The notes beneath the pieces were generated by a model. The model did not search any database. It saw only the letters and a list, made by a program, of their open reading frames with translations, and had not been told where the DNA came from. A stretch of DNA of 12,486 nucleotides from Gammaproteobacteria bacterium (GTDB lineage Bacteria > Pseudomonadota > Gammaproteobacteria > Cardiobacteriales > Wohlfahrtiimonadaceae), in assembly GCA_003864535.1 (NCBI GenBank), contig BHEQ01000033.1, forward strand, positions 1-12,486, given 5' to 3'. Made by a program: the position numbers and the translations under genes. This document shows, one piece after another, positions 1 through 7,327 of this stretch (the first letter of the stretch is position 1; each line of letters begins with the position of its first letter).

Positions 1-317
1 ATAAACCTCTATCTAACGAGCGTCGCGGTGGCCGTGGTGGTCGTCCTGATTCTTCAGCGCGTCGTCGTGATAACCGTGGTTTTAGCTCACGTTCAGGTAC
101 TGCCGCGCCGCGTTCAGGTGCTGGTGGTGAAGCTCGCTCTGAGCGCAGTTTTGATGCTAAACCAAGAAGTTTTGCAGGTGCTAGAAGTTCCACAGGTGGA
201 GAACGCAGTAGTGCGCCACGAAGTGCCGCAGGTGGCGAACGTAGCAGCTCTCTAAGAAGTGCTGCAGGTGCGCCAAGAAGCGAAGGTCGTTCTTCAGGAC
301 GTAGATCTTCTTATTAA
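1..317 (+). CDS. C-terminal Arg/Gly/Ser-rich tail of a probable RNA-binding protein (DEAD-box helicase-like), partial
   Basis: Reading from base 3, the frame stays open from the left edge to a TAA at 315-317, giving about 104 residues with no start in view, so the 5' part of the gene lies outside the window. The product is low-complexity and very basic. An RGG-type stretch (ERRGGRGGRPD) comes first, followed by Ser/Ala/Gly/Arg segments with near-repeats of the form GGERSSAPRS and GGERSSSLRS. Tails like this are disordered RNA-binding extensions, typical of bacterial DEAD-box helicases (RhlE, CsdA types) and some other RNA-binding proteins. No helicase motif is visible here, so the family is an inference from the tail alone. 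The local bases are richer in G+C than the rest of the window, as expected for Gly/Arg/Ala codons. The gene converges on the minus-strand operon, and a hairpin terminator follows 35 bases after the stop. That this frame is coding is fairly secure. The helicase name is tentative. Confidence 0.7.
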   Translation, partial: KPLSNERRGGRGGRPDSSARRRDNRGFSSRSGTAAPRSGAGGEARSERSFDAKPRSFAGARSSTGGERSSAPRSAAGGERSSSLRSAAGAPRSEGRSSGRRSSY

Positions 318-352
318 TTAAAATATTATAATTAATAAAATATTATTTATAT

Positions 353-390
353 AAAAAGCCCATTAGATCTTAGGATTTAATGGGCTTTTT
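353..390. terminator. Probable bidirectional intrinsic terminator
   Basis: Bases 353-365 (AAAAAGCCCATTA) and 378-390 (TAATGGGCTTTTT) are perfect reverse complements over 13 bp. The stem can continue inwards through a G-T wobble and three more pairs to a TTAG tetraloop at 370-373. A five-T run closes the plus-strand side, and the five-A run on the other side becomes a T run on the minus strand, so the structure could end transcription in both directions. It lies 35 bases past the plus-strand stop at 317 and about 160 bases past the end of apeR at 550, as expected between convergent transcripts. Confidence 0.85.
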
Positions 391-549
391 ATAACTACTC
401 AGCAGAATTAACATATTTATTTTTATATACTACATCTTGAATATTAAATAATGACAACCTTAAATCAACTAGTTAAAGAAGCCTAATCCCAGCCCTCTCC
501 AAAAGAGAGGGAGCTATTAGTTATAAGAACTCTTTTAATACTAGCTATT
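391..549. other. Intergenic region between the terminator and the end of apeR
   Basis: This AT-rich spacer has no convincing gene on either strand. The only structure is the imperfect palindrome at 483-520. A 12-codon ATG-to-TAA frame at 451-486 is too short and unsupported to call. The spacer is probably the 3' untranslated part of the ape operon transcript. Confidence 0.6.
483..520. repeat. Imperfect palindrome, possible dispersed repeat or secondary terminator
   Basis: The core is CCCTCTC (493-499) and GAGAGGG (505-511), a perfect 7-bp stem with a five-base loop. Outer arms CTAAT (483-487) and ATTAG (516-520) also pair, with AG/CT pairs and small internal loops between. The composition (AGCCCTCTCC...GAGAGGGAGCT) is much richer in G+C than its surroundings. 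It resembles CCCTCTCC/GGAGAGGG palindromes that are dispersed in many proteobacterial genomes, as I recall them. No clear T run follows on either strand, so a terminator role is weak. Confidence 0.45.
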
Positions 550-1818
550 TCACTTAGAGCTCCACCGCTTAAATACTAATGATGTATTAATTCCACCAAA
601 AGCAAAATTATTCGACATTGCATATTCGATATCTAAAGTGCGCCCCTCTCCTATAATGTAGTCTAGATCACCACAAAGTGGATCAATCTTAGTCAAATTA
701 ATTGTAGGAGAAAACCATTTTTTATCCATCATTTCAAGCAGCAGCCAAGCCTCTATTCCACCACATGCTCCCAATGTGTGTCCAAAATAGCTTTTTAAAG
801 AAGAGATAGGTGTTTTATTGCCAAACAATGCCGCTGTTGCTTGGCTCTCAGCAATATCTCCACGATGAGTTGCGGTGCCATGTGCACTAATATAACCTAT
901 AGCAGTTGTGGGCAAATTAGCCTGTTTTAATGCCTGCTCCATACAAATTTGCATCGTCTCTTTTCGTGGTTGAGTAATATGACTTGCATCACAATTACTT
1001 GAAAATCCTATAATTTCACCATAAATCTTGGCTCCTCTAGCAAGCGCGTGTTCAAGTTCTTCAAGGATTAACGTTCCTGAGCCCTCTCCTATTACTAATC
1101 CATCTCGATTCGCATCAAAAGGTGCTGGGCTTAAATGAGCTTGATCATTTTTCTGGCTGGTTGCAAATAAAGTATCAAATACCGCAGCTTCAGATGGACA
1201 TAACTCTTCAGCGCCTCCTGCGACCATCACTGTTTGATAACCATGCAAAATCGTCTCATACGCATAGCCAATAGCTTGACTTGCTGATGTGCAGGCGCTT
1301 GATGTAGGGATTATGCGACCACGCAAACCAAAAAATAAACCTGTATTTACCGCAGTTGTATGTGGCATCATTTGTACATAGGTGGTTGCTGAAATATATT
1401 TGGTGGTTTTTTCAATTAGCATTTTCGCAAATTGGCTTACAGGCTTGGTGCTTCCTGTTGAAGAGCCATAAGCAATCCCTGTGCGTCCATCTGTTAATAC
1501 AGGATTTTCCAATAAACCTGATTTTTCTAATGCTAATTCTGTTGCACGCGTACTAAATAAAGACACGCGCCCCATTGAGCGTATTTTTTTACGGGTATAA
1601 TGCAAAGGTAAAACAAAGTCGTCAATTGGTGCGCCTAAACGTGTGTTTAAGCCATCAAAAACATCCCATTCGTGCATGTATCTAACTGCATTCTTGCCTG
1701 CTTTTAAATGGGTATAAATGCTATCCCAATTATTACCTAAGGCAGTAATTCCTGCCATTCCTGTAATAACAACACGTCTTTTTTTATCTATATGATTGTC
1801 ATATTGCTTTAGGCTCAT
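550..1818 (-). CDS. apeR: Aryl polyene beta-ketoacyl-ACP synthase (FabF-like), ApeR
   Basis: This 422-residue ketosynthase of the FabF/KAS II thiolase fold carries out decarboxylative condensation of malonyl-ACP with the growing aryl polyenoyl-ACP in the cytoplasm. The active site is complete: Cys176 in SSACTSAS, His313 in SAHGTAT and His347 in YFGHTLG, with the conserved Lys342 just before the second His. The C-terminal NNFAFGGINTSLVF motif is present, and the length is normal for the family. The ATG overlaps the apeQ stop by 4 bases, and a GGGGGA ribosome-binding site lies within the apeQ 3' end. It is the last gene of the operon, the usual place of apeR. Known ApeR proteins act as homodimers that complement the ApeO-ApeC pair. 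A housekeeping FabF is unlikely, because that gene normally sits with acpP and fabG and not with MMPL and LolA-like genes. The family call is very secure and the symbol rests on gene order. Confidence 0.93.
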   Translation of the reverse strand: MSLKQYDNHIDKKRRVVITGMAGITALGNNWDSIYTHLKAGKNAVRYMHEWDVFDGLNTRLGAPIDDFVLPLHYTRKKIRSMGRVSLFSTRATELALEKSGLLENPVLTDGRTGIAYGSSTGSTKPVSQFAKMLIEKTTKYISATTYVQMMPHTTAVNTGLFFGLRGRIIPTSSACTSASQAIGYAYETILHGYQTVMVAGGAEELCPSEAAVFDTLFATSQKNDQAHLSPAPFDANRDGLVIGEGSGTLILEELEHALARGAKIYGEIIGFSSNCDASHITQPRKETMQICMEQALKQANLPTTAIGYISAHGTATHRGDIAESQATAALFGNKTPISSLKSYFGHTLGACGGIEAWLLLEMMDKKWFSPTINLTKIDPLCGDLDYIIGEGRTLDIEYAMSNNFAFGGINTSLVFKRWSSK

Positions 1819-2558
1819 ATCATTCCCCCATTAATTGAAATCACTTGCCTTGTGACATATCCTGCAATATCAGACATTAAGTAGCTTGCTAAACCTGCAA
1901 CTTCTGATGTGTCCCCCATTCTCTTTAATGGAATAGTATTCATAGCCATTGCAAATGCTGCAGGTTCCATATCGAGCATTCCTGTATCAATCAAACCAGG
2001 TGCAATGCAATTCACCGTAATTTTACGCTTTGCTAATTCCAATGCCAATGCTTTACACGCTCCAATAATCCCAGCTTTTGCCGCACTATAATTAACTTGC
2101 CCTCGATTACCAACAAGTCCTGATACTGATGATAGGGCAATAATACGTCCGCCGTTACGCAAACCTATCATCGGCATAATACAAGGCTGTAATACATGAT
2201 AAAAACTATCTAAATTAGTATGAATAACTGAATTCCAATCAGTCTCACTTAAGGCTGGAAATGCACCATCTCGCGCAATTCCTGCATTATTAATCACTCC
2301 ATAATAAGCACCATGCTCTTCGATGTCCGCAGTTATTTTATTTTGAGACTCTATGCGATTACTTACATCAAAGCAAAGTAAGCGAGCCTTCCCGCAAGCA
2401 TTAGTGATAGCTAACTGCGTATCTTTCGCTCCTGCTTGATCAGTTAAATAATGGATAGCTACCGTGAAGCCATCTTGCGCTAAACGAATAGCAATTGCCT
2501 TACCAATCCCTTTGCTTGCACCTGTAACTAAAACAGATCTTTGATTATTATTTTGCAT
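1815..2558 (-). CDS. apeQ: 3-ketoacyl-ACP reductase (FabG-like SDR), ApeQ
   Basis: This classical short-chain dehydrogenase of 247 residues reduces the 3-keto group of each elongated aryl polyene intermediate, probably with NADPH. The nucleotide-binding motif TGASKGIG is at residues 12-19, NNAG at 90-93, and the catalytic tetrad fits Asn115, Ser144, Tyr157 and Lys161, with the FabG spacing of 13 between Ser and Tyr. The C-terminal SINGGMI is typical of FabG. The start at 2558 is preceded by AAGGAAA in the 3' end of apeP, and the two genes overlap by 11 bases. Its stop overlaps the apeR start by 4 bases. It lies between dehydratase and ketosynthase genes, so it works in the polyene extension cycle and not in primary fatty acid synthesis. 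Enzyme class is certain and pathway assignment comes from context. Confidence 0.93.
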   Translation of the reverse strand: MQNNNQRSVLVTGASKGIGKAIAIRLAQDGFTVAIHYLTDQAGAKDTQLAITNACGKARLLCFDVSNRIESQNKITADIEEHGAYYGVINNAGIARDGAFPALSETDWNSVIHTNLDSFYHVLQPCIMPMIGLRNGGRIIALSSVSGLVGNRGQVNYSAAKAGIIGACKALALELAKRKITVNCIAPGLIDTGMLDMEPAAFAMAMNTIPLKRMGDTSEVAGLASYLMSDIAGYVTRQVISINGGMI

Positions 2559-3033
2559 TACTGTTTTCCTTTAATATTTTTTTTAATTCTTGGTTATTTG
2601 GCTGATAGACATTGAGCCGTGCACTAGAAACAATGCAGTTATTTATTTTAATATAGCAATTAAAACTTGCCAGACTTTCATCTTGAAATAATTTGTTAAT
2701 ATATATAGATAATAAACTTTGTGTAGGAAAAGCGGCTAAATCTGTTTTAAAATTACGGCATCCCAATAGCAAACCAAGTTTAGGTGTTTGTTGTTGCTTT
2801 GCGCCATGCCAGCCATTCCAAGCCCCAATAGTTTGTGCCATTAACTCAAGCCCAAACCACGCAGGTAATGCACTGTTCTCATCTAAAAAAGGGGCTAATA
2901 TTCCATCTGATGCTACTTTAACCTCGCAAATACCCTCTTGATCTGTAGCCATAATTAACTTTTCCAATAAAAGCATGGGTGTATCATGAATTAGATAAGG
3001 TGTAATATCTTGATTTAAATCATTTGATAGCAT
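2548..3033 (-). CDS. apeP: Hotdog-fold 3-hydroxyacyl-ACP dehydratase subunit, ApeP
   Basis: This 161-residue protein of the COG4706-type hotdog dehydratases removes water from the 3-hydroxyacyl-ACP formed by ApeQ, giving the conjugated double bond. The N-terminal stretch around LIHDTPMLLLEK (His16) matches the opening strand of FabZ-like proteins. The helix segment PAWFGLELMAQTIG (57-70) aligns with the FabZ motif that carries the catalytic Glu, which would be Glu63 here. The GHFP motif that carries the FabZ catalytic His is absent (residues near 47-56 read LAPFLDENSA). ApeI has the reverse pattern, which suggests that the two subunits share one active site. It overlaps apeO upstream by 14 bases and apeQ downstream by 11. 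The start is the only ATG that keeps the full N-terminal strand. Confidence 0.88.
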   Translation of the reverse strand: MLSNDLNQDITPYLIHDTPMLLLEKLIMATDQEGICEVKVASDGILAPFLDENSALPAWFGLELMAQTIGAWNGWHGAKQQQTPKLGLLLGCRNFKTDLAAFPTQSLLSIYINKLFQDESLASFNCYIKINNCIVSSARLNVYQPNNQELKKILKENSNAK

Positions 3034-4291
3034 TTTCTATCTTCCCATCTATCCATTTTTGCGTTCCTAAAATAAAGCAGGCATTATTGCCGCCAAATGC
3101 AAATGAATTTGACAGTATAGTTGCTTTTTTAGGCTGTGTTTTTTTAGTAGCAAATTTAATTTTGGCTAAGGTTTTATCTTGCGCTGATTGGCTAAAATCT
3201 TGAATAGGTAAATCAAGTTTTTCACTCAAAATTAATGCGCATATTGCCGCTTCTACAATTCCTGCTGCACCTAAAGCATGTCCTGTTAAATGCTTCGTTG
3301 AGCTACAAGGCACATCTTCGCCACTGGGTAAATCCCCAAATATACTTTGAACCGCAATGGTCTCTGCTTGATCATTTAGCATCGTTGCTGTGCCGTGTAA
3401 ATTAATATAGCCTATTTGAGCAGGTTCTAGTTGTGCTTGCTCTAAAGCCATTTTCATTGCTCGCGCAGCACCATCTCCTTGTGGATGAGGTGCTGATATA
3501 TGATACGCATCTGATGATTCACCTATTCCAAGTAATACAATAGGATTGATAATATTGGGTTTTATATAGAATTGAAATGCTTGTTTGCTCAATAAAATAA
3601 GTCCAGCGCCTTCGCTAATATTAATGCCATCTCGATCTATTGCAAAAGGGGTGCAAGGCTTAGATGAAAGCGATGCTAAACTATTGAAGCCATTAATAGC
3701 CAAACGGCATAAAGTATCGACACCACCCACAATTGCGACATCGACCATACCAGATAAAATCATGCGTTGCCCACTAATTATGGCGCGCACACTCGATGAG
3801 CATGCAGTTGAAATAGAATAAGCAGGCCCAGTTGTCTTTAGGTATTTTGCTAAAAACAAAGCAGGATCACCTAGTTCTTGTTGTTGATAGTAATAGTTAT
3901 TGGGCAGTGTTTTATTAATTAAATATTGTTTTATCGCAGCATCGCCCTCATCAATCCCTGAAGTACTTGTACCAATAATAATTGCGATGCGATCTGGACC
4001 ATATTGAGCAATTGCAGCATTAACGCTTTTTTGAATTTGCATCAATGCTGCTAATAACAGTTGATTATTTCGTGAATTATGCTCAGGAAAGTCAATTGAT
4101 GGTAATTGCATCTTAGTTGATGTGTTTTGGTTAACTTTACCGACTAAGGTCTTATTATTACCTATTAACCATTTATCACTTTCGATCATTTTTTGGGTTG
4201 AATGATTAATAAGATTATGCCTAATTTCATCAAGATTATTTCCTAGAGCGCAAATACAAGCCATATCTGAAAGGTAAATAGGTTTATTCAT
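3020..4291 (-). CDS. apeO: Aryl polyene beta-ketoacyl-ACP synthase, ApeO
   Basis: This is the second ketosynthase of the cluster, 423 residues, with the thiolase fold. Catalytic residues are Cys164 (STACSSS), His299 (NLHGTAT) and His338 (HLTGHALG), with Lys333 in place, so it is an active condensing enzyme and not a chain-length factor. The C-terminal NSFAFGGNNACFIL motif is present. In studied clusters ApeO pairs with ApeC, a ketosynthase-like subunit lacking the active Cys. No such gene is in this window, so it should lie upstream, beyond the right edge. ApeO and ApeR here differ clearly along their length, so they are separate family members and not a recent duplication. The start overlaps the apeN stop by 4 bases. 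Assignment as ApeO and not ApeR rests on its position between apeN and apeP. Confidence 0.92.
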   Translation of the reverse strand: MNKPIYLSDMACICALGNNLDEIRHNLINHSTQKMIESDKWLIGNNKTLVGKVNQNTSTKMQLPSIDFPEHNSRNNQLLLAALMQIQKSVNAAIAQYGPDRIAIIIGTSTSGIDEGDAAIKQYLINKTLPNNYYYQQQELGDPALFLAKYLKTTGPAYSISTACSSSVRAIISGQRMILSGMVDVAIVGGVDTLCRLAINGFNSLASLSSKPCTPFAIDRDGINISEGAGLILLSKQAFQFYIKPNIINPIVLLGIGESSDAYHISAPHPQGDGAARAMKMALEQAQLEPAQIGYINLHGTATMLNDQAETIAVQSIFGDLPSGEDVPCSSTKHLTGHALGAAGIVEAAICALILSEKLDLPIQDFSQSAQDKTLAKIKFATKKTQPKKATILSNSFAFGGNNACFILGTQKWIDGKIENAIK

Positions 4292-4983
4292 TGTCTTGAT
4301 CCATTATCTTGATCAATATTTAAGATATCAATATAATAAGAAAATGCATAATTATTTAGATTAATAGGCTGTCTCTGTCCTTTTTTATTTGTATTATATG
4401 ATATTTTTATAATCTCTTCTCCTTGTGAATCATATAAAATACGTTGATTATTAAGATCAACTAAATGCCAGTTTTTAGGCAACTGAGTTCTCCATGCGTT
4501 AATGGGCCAATAACTTAGCATAATATCTGAAAGTATTTGATTAGCAGGTGGTACATTATTAGGCATCGCTATATTTTGCTCTATACTGATTTTATTTTGG
4601 TTGATATATTTATTACCATCAATGTGTTGAAGTAAATATTCTATTTTGAATAATCTTACTCCAAGTGGCGATAAGCCTATCAGCGTTAAACCTTTTTCAT
4701 CCACGGTTAATATCGTTAATAATGAAAATTTATTATCTTGAGTGCGAGCACTTAATAATTGTTGCTGCTGTATATTTTGCATAAGATTAGGTGCGGGCAA
4801 GTTCACGCTGACACCTGGTTTTAGCCAAGATTGAGGCTTTAGCTGCGGATTAGTGTGTGTACATGATGTCATTAAAATACTCGTTAATATAATCAATGCC
4901 AGCTTAATCAAGATTAACTTAAGTTTATTCTTAAAATTTATTTTAATATTAAACCGTTGAATCTTTTGAATCTCTTGAATCAT
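4288..4983 (-). CDS. apeN: DUF3261 outer-membrane lipoprotein, ApeN
   Basis: This predicted lipoprotein of 231 residues has a hydrophobic signal segment at 21-40 ending in LMTSC, with Cys41 as the lipidation site. The following Thr, not Asp, favours sorting to the outer membrane. The rest fits the DUF3261 family found in APE and related pigment clusters. It is thought to act with the LolA-like and MMPL proteins in delivering the pigment lipid, but its biochemical role is not known. The start at 4983 has a good AAGGAG site five bases upstream, inside the 3' end of apeM. It leaves a 20-residue N-terminal region that is long for a lipoprotein and holds three 9-base repeats (IQE-IQK-IQR). A TTG at residue 25 would give a standard signal peptide but lacks a clear ribosome-binding site. 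The stop overlaps apeO by 4 bases. Confidence 0.85.
   Translation of the reverse strand: MIQEIQKIQRFNIKINFKNKLKLILIKLALIILTSILMTSCTHTNPQLKPQSWLKPGVSVNLPAPNLMQNIQQQQLLSARTQDNKFSLLTILTVDEKGLTLIGLSPLGVRLFKIEYLLQHIDGNKYINQNKISIEQNIAMPNNVPPANQILSDIMLSYWPINAWRTQLPKNWHLVDLNNQRILYDSQGEEIIKISYNTNKKGQRQPINLNNYAFSYYIDILNIDQDNGSRQ
4954..4980 (-). repeat. Three 9-base tandem repeats at the 5' end of apeN
   Basis: On the minus strand three consecutive 9-base units, ATTCAAGAG, ATTCAAAAG and ATTCAACGG, follow the apeN start codon and encode IQE, IQK and IQR. They keep frame and lengthen the positively charged part of the signal peptide ahead of the hydrophobic core. Confidence 0.75.
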
Positions 4984-4984
4984 A

Positions 4985-7327
4985 TTAACTCCTTATTTTT
5001 TGGAATGGGATTACCAAAGGGGACAATATAAATGCGCTCAAAATTCCTGCGCAAAGTACATACCCAAAGCTTGATATAGCAGGGGTACTACTTAGTACTA
5101 ATAAACCAAAGGCTAATAAAGTTGTTAAGCTCGCTAAAATAATAGATAACATAGAAGTTAGTGAGCTTACCTTTGAATTACTAAAAAATAAAGCATAATC
5201 AATTCCAATTCCTAATACTAAAATTGCAGCCATTAAAGAGAATAAATTTAGAACTTGCCCCGTTAAGCCTAATACCGCCAAGCCCATACCCACAGATAAT
5301 ATCATTGACAAGGAACAACGCAGCCCTTGTTTTATGCCAAACTTTAGTAAAAATATTCCCGATACAACCATTATAACAATGCCTAATAATGCAGTTAAAC
5401 TAATTCGATATACCGTAAATAATGCAGTATATTGCATTCGCCTATCAACCCAATGAACACCTATATTTTCTGCCGCTAATTGCGCTAAATCAGCACTATT
5501 AAAGTTACCCTCAACAGGAACTAAAATCGCAGTTTGATCTTCTAATGATAGCCATAACAAACGCCATCCTTCACTTAAAGGGCTATCTAGCCATTGTTGT
5601 GGAGTTATCAATAAGTCATTTAAATCTGATTTATCAGAGATTAGATCCAAGCCTGCTTGCTTTAATTGCTCCATAATTATAGGTTTATTTTGCTTAATTA
5701 AATCTATATTTTGCTGCTGTTTTGTCTGTGATGGCAAAGGCAGCAAACGATAAGATAATTGTTGCTCATGCGCTAATTTTTCGCCAAATAAGGCTAGCCG
5801 CTTAAGTGCCTGCTCGGCATTATCCCCATATATAATAAACCACTTTTGCTCACTACCTTGTCCTATAATCTTAGCTATTTGGCGCTCTTGGGTTTGCAAA
5901 TGCACAGGCAAAGATTGCAGCTTGCTAATATCATCATCTATTTTTAGATTAAATAACCCAATCAACATAATGATAAATATAATTGTAGGCGCAGTAAAAC
6001 GTAGTAATTTACTATTTTTCCATGCGTTTACATAAATATTTATCATATTTAAATAAGGTAACTCCCGATTAGACATATTCTTAGTTAAGACTGGATAACA
6101 ACAGATGACCGTCATAAACGCAGCACTTAAGCCGCATACTGCAAAAACAGCCAATTGCTTCAAGCCAGGAAATGGTGCGAAATATAATAAGCAATAAGCA
6201 ATCACGCTAGAGATTAATGCCATTGATAGCGCAGGGAAAAGTTTATTTAAACTCTCTGCTGGTGCTTCTGTTTTGCTGTGCATTATGCGCTCACTTAAAA
6301 AATGTAAGCCATAATCAATACAGATGCCAATCACACTTGAGCTCATCACTAAAGTTGTAATATGTATTTGTCCAAAAACTGCTAACACACCCACTGTACC
6401 AGCTAAAATTCCCATTAAAATTGAAAGAATTGTTAACCAGATTGGTTTAAAAGAGCGGAAAACTAAGAGTAATAATGCAATAATTCCAATGCTTGAGCCA
6501 ATTCCTAAAGTAAAAATATCCTGTTGCGCTTTATTTCCTGCATAATCACTATAGAAAATCACCCCTCTTTGGAGTATTTGTGTATCAGGGAAACGCAGCA
6601 GCAGCTCTTTTTCTAAACTTTTAAGTTGAGCAACAATCAAACGCGAACTTTTAAAATTATAAGATTCACTCTCTAATTCTCCGTAAACAACATACCACGT
6701 GCGCCCCTCATCATCTTTCGCTGCAAGTCTTGAGTCATGATCTTTACTCGCTGTTTTTATAGCTAGCCTCGATGATCCTTGTGAAAGCTGCAAGGCCTGT
6801 TTAGAAAATGCACTTCGCATTAATAAAAGTGGATCTAAGGAAAGCTCTTTTGCGCTTACTCCTGCTGCAAAAGAATACACTTGCCCTAAGATCCATTGTG
6901 CTTGTGAGCCCTCTAATAATCGTTGTTCTGTTTTAGCATCTAATAATGCGGCGCGATATTTTAATGAAAATTCCCCGAAAAGATCTTGTTGTTGCGCACT
7001 CATCCCACCATTAACTTGCTTAAATACACCCATCAATTTAAGCTGTTGCTCCCACCAATTGACAGCTTGTATCGTCTGCTGATCCTCATTTTGTGAATGT
7101 GGGCTAATTAGCCAAATCAATTGACGATCAAGGCGTTGGCTAAATTTATCTAAAATATGCGGAGATATGCCATCTACATGTGATTGTGGCAATAAGTCTA
7201 GCACACTACTATTAATATGCGTTCTAGGTAAGAGCCATATTAATGCGCTAACTAGTGCTGCAAGCAGGCATAGCCACAATAGCGCAAAATAACGCTGATT
7301 ATGTTTATTGAAAGTAATTGCGTTCAT
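4985..7327 (-). CDS. apeM: MMPL/RND-family exporter of aryl polyene lipids, ApeM
   Basis: This inner-membrane transporter of 780 residues has the two-half RND layout. One membrane segment at about 14-34 precedes a large periplasmic domain (about 38-265), then come six segments between about 270 and 460. A second periplasmic domain (about 465-632) and five segments between about 640 and 774 make twelve in all. Each half has the MMPL motif in its membrane core: GICIDYGLHF (Asp338) and GIGIDYALFF (Asp710). These are the likely proton-relay aspartates. It probably lifts the finished APE lipid out of the inner membrane for ApeL. Its N-terminus overlaps the 3' end of apeL by 23 bases, and apeN starts one base after its stop. 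The ribosome-binding site for the ATG at 7327 is weak, which fits translational coupling. No other upstream or nearby start keeps the first membrane segment. Confidence 0.9.
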   Translation of the reverse strand: MNAITFNKHNQRYFALLWLCLLAALVSALIWLLPRTHINSSVLDLLPQSHVDGISPHILDKFSQRLDRQLIWLISPHSQNEDQQTIQAVNWWEQQLKLMGVFKQVNGGMSAQQQDLFGEFSLKYRAALLDAKTEQRLLEGSQAQWILGQVYSFAAGVSAKELSLDPLLLMRSAFSKQALQLSQGSSRLAIKTASKDHDSRLAAKDDEGRTWYVVYGELESESYNFKSSRLIVAQLKSLEKELLLRFPDTQILQRGVIFYSDYAGNKAQQDIFTLGIGSSIGIIALLLLVFRSFKPIWLTILSILMGILAGTVGVLAVFGQIHITTLVMSSSVIGICIDYGLHFLSERIMHSKTEAPAESLNKLFPALSMALISSVIAYCLLYFAPFPGLKQLAVFAVCGLSAAFMTVICCYPVLTKNMSNRELPYLNMINIYVNAWKNSKLLRFTAPTIIFIIMLIGLFNLKIDDDISKLQSLPVHLQTQERQIAKIIGQGSEQKWFIIYGDNAEQALKRLALFGEKLAHEQQLSYRLLPLPSQTKQQQNIDLIKQNKPIIMEQLKQAGLDLISDKSDLNDLLITPQQWLDSPLSEGWRLLWLSLEDQTAILVPVEGNFNSADLAQLAAENIGVHWVDRRMQYTALFTVYRISLTALLGIVIMVVSGIFLLKFGIKQGLRCSLSMILSVGMGLAVLGLTGQVLNLFSLMAAILVLGIGIDYALFFSNSKVSSLTSMLSIILASLTTLLAFGLLVLSSTPAISSFGYVLCAGILSAFILSPLVIPFQKIRS

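Noticed and set aside
28..255. Val-rich 75-residue plus-strand frame starting with GTG
   Set aside because: It is a shadow of the Arg/Gly/Ser-rich tail, which reads in another frame of the same strand and continues to 317. The Val runs come from shifted GGT/CGT codons.
451..486. 12-codon plus-strand frame (MTTLNQLVKEA) that faintly recalls the start of ribosomal protein S12
   Set aside because: It is too short, has no good ribosome-binding site and no continuation. The likeness is limited to a few residues.
1356..1556. Plus-strand frame of 66 codons opposite apeR
   Set aside because: It lies fully inside apeR, whose catalytic motifs confirm the minus strand. The plus-strand frame has no recognisable features.
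1909..2091. Plus-strand frame of 60 codons opposite apeQ
   Set aside because: It lies inside a clear SDR gene and is a shadow of conserved minus-strand codons.
3585..3821. Plus-strand frame of 78 codons opposite apeO
   Set aside because: It is antisense to the ketosynthase active-site region and has no independent support.
550..4291. Housekeeping fatty acid synthesis genes (fabF, fabG, fabZ)
   Set aside because: Two ketosynthases and two split dehydratases next to an MMPL exporter, a LolA-like carrier and a GT2-acyltransferase fusion fit APE synthesis. There is no fabD, fabH or acpP pattern.
6324..6545. Plus-strand frame of 73 codons opposite apeM
   Set aside because: It is antisense to membrane segments of the exporter and has no family features.
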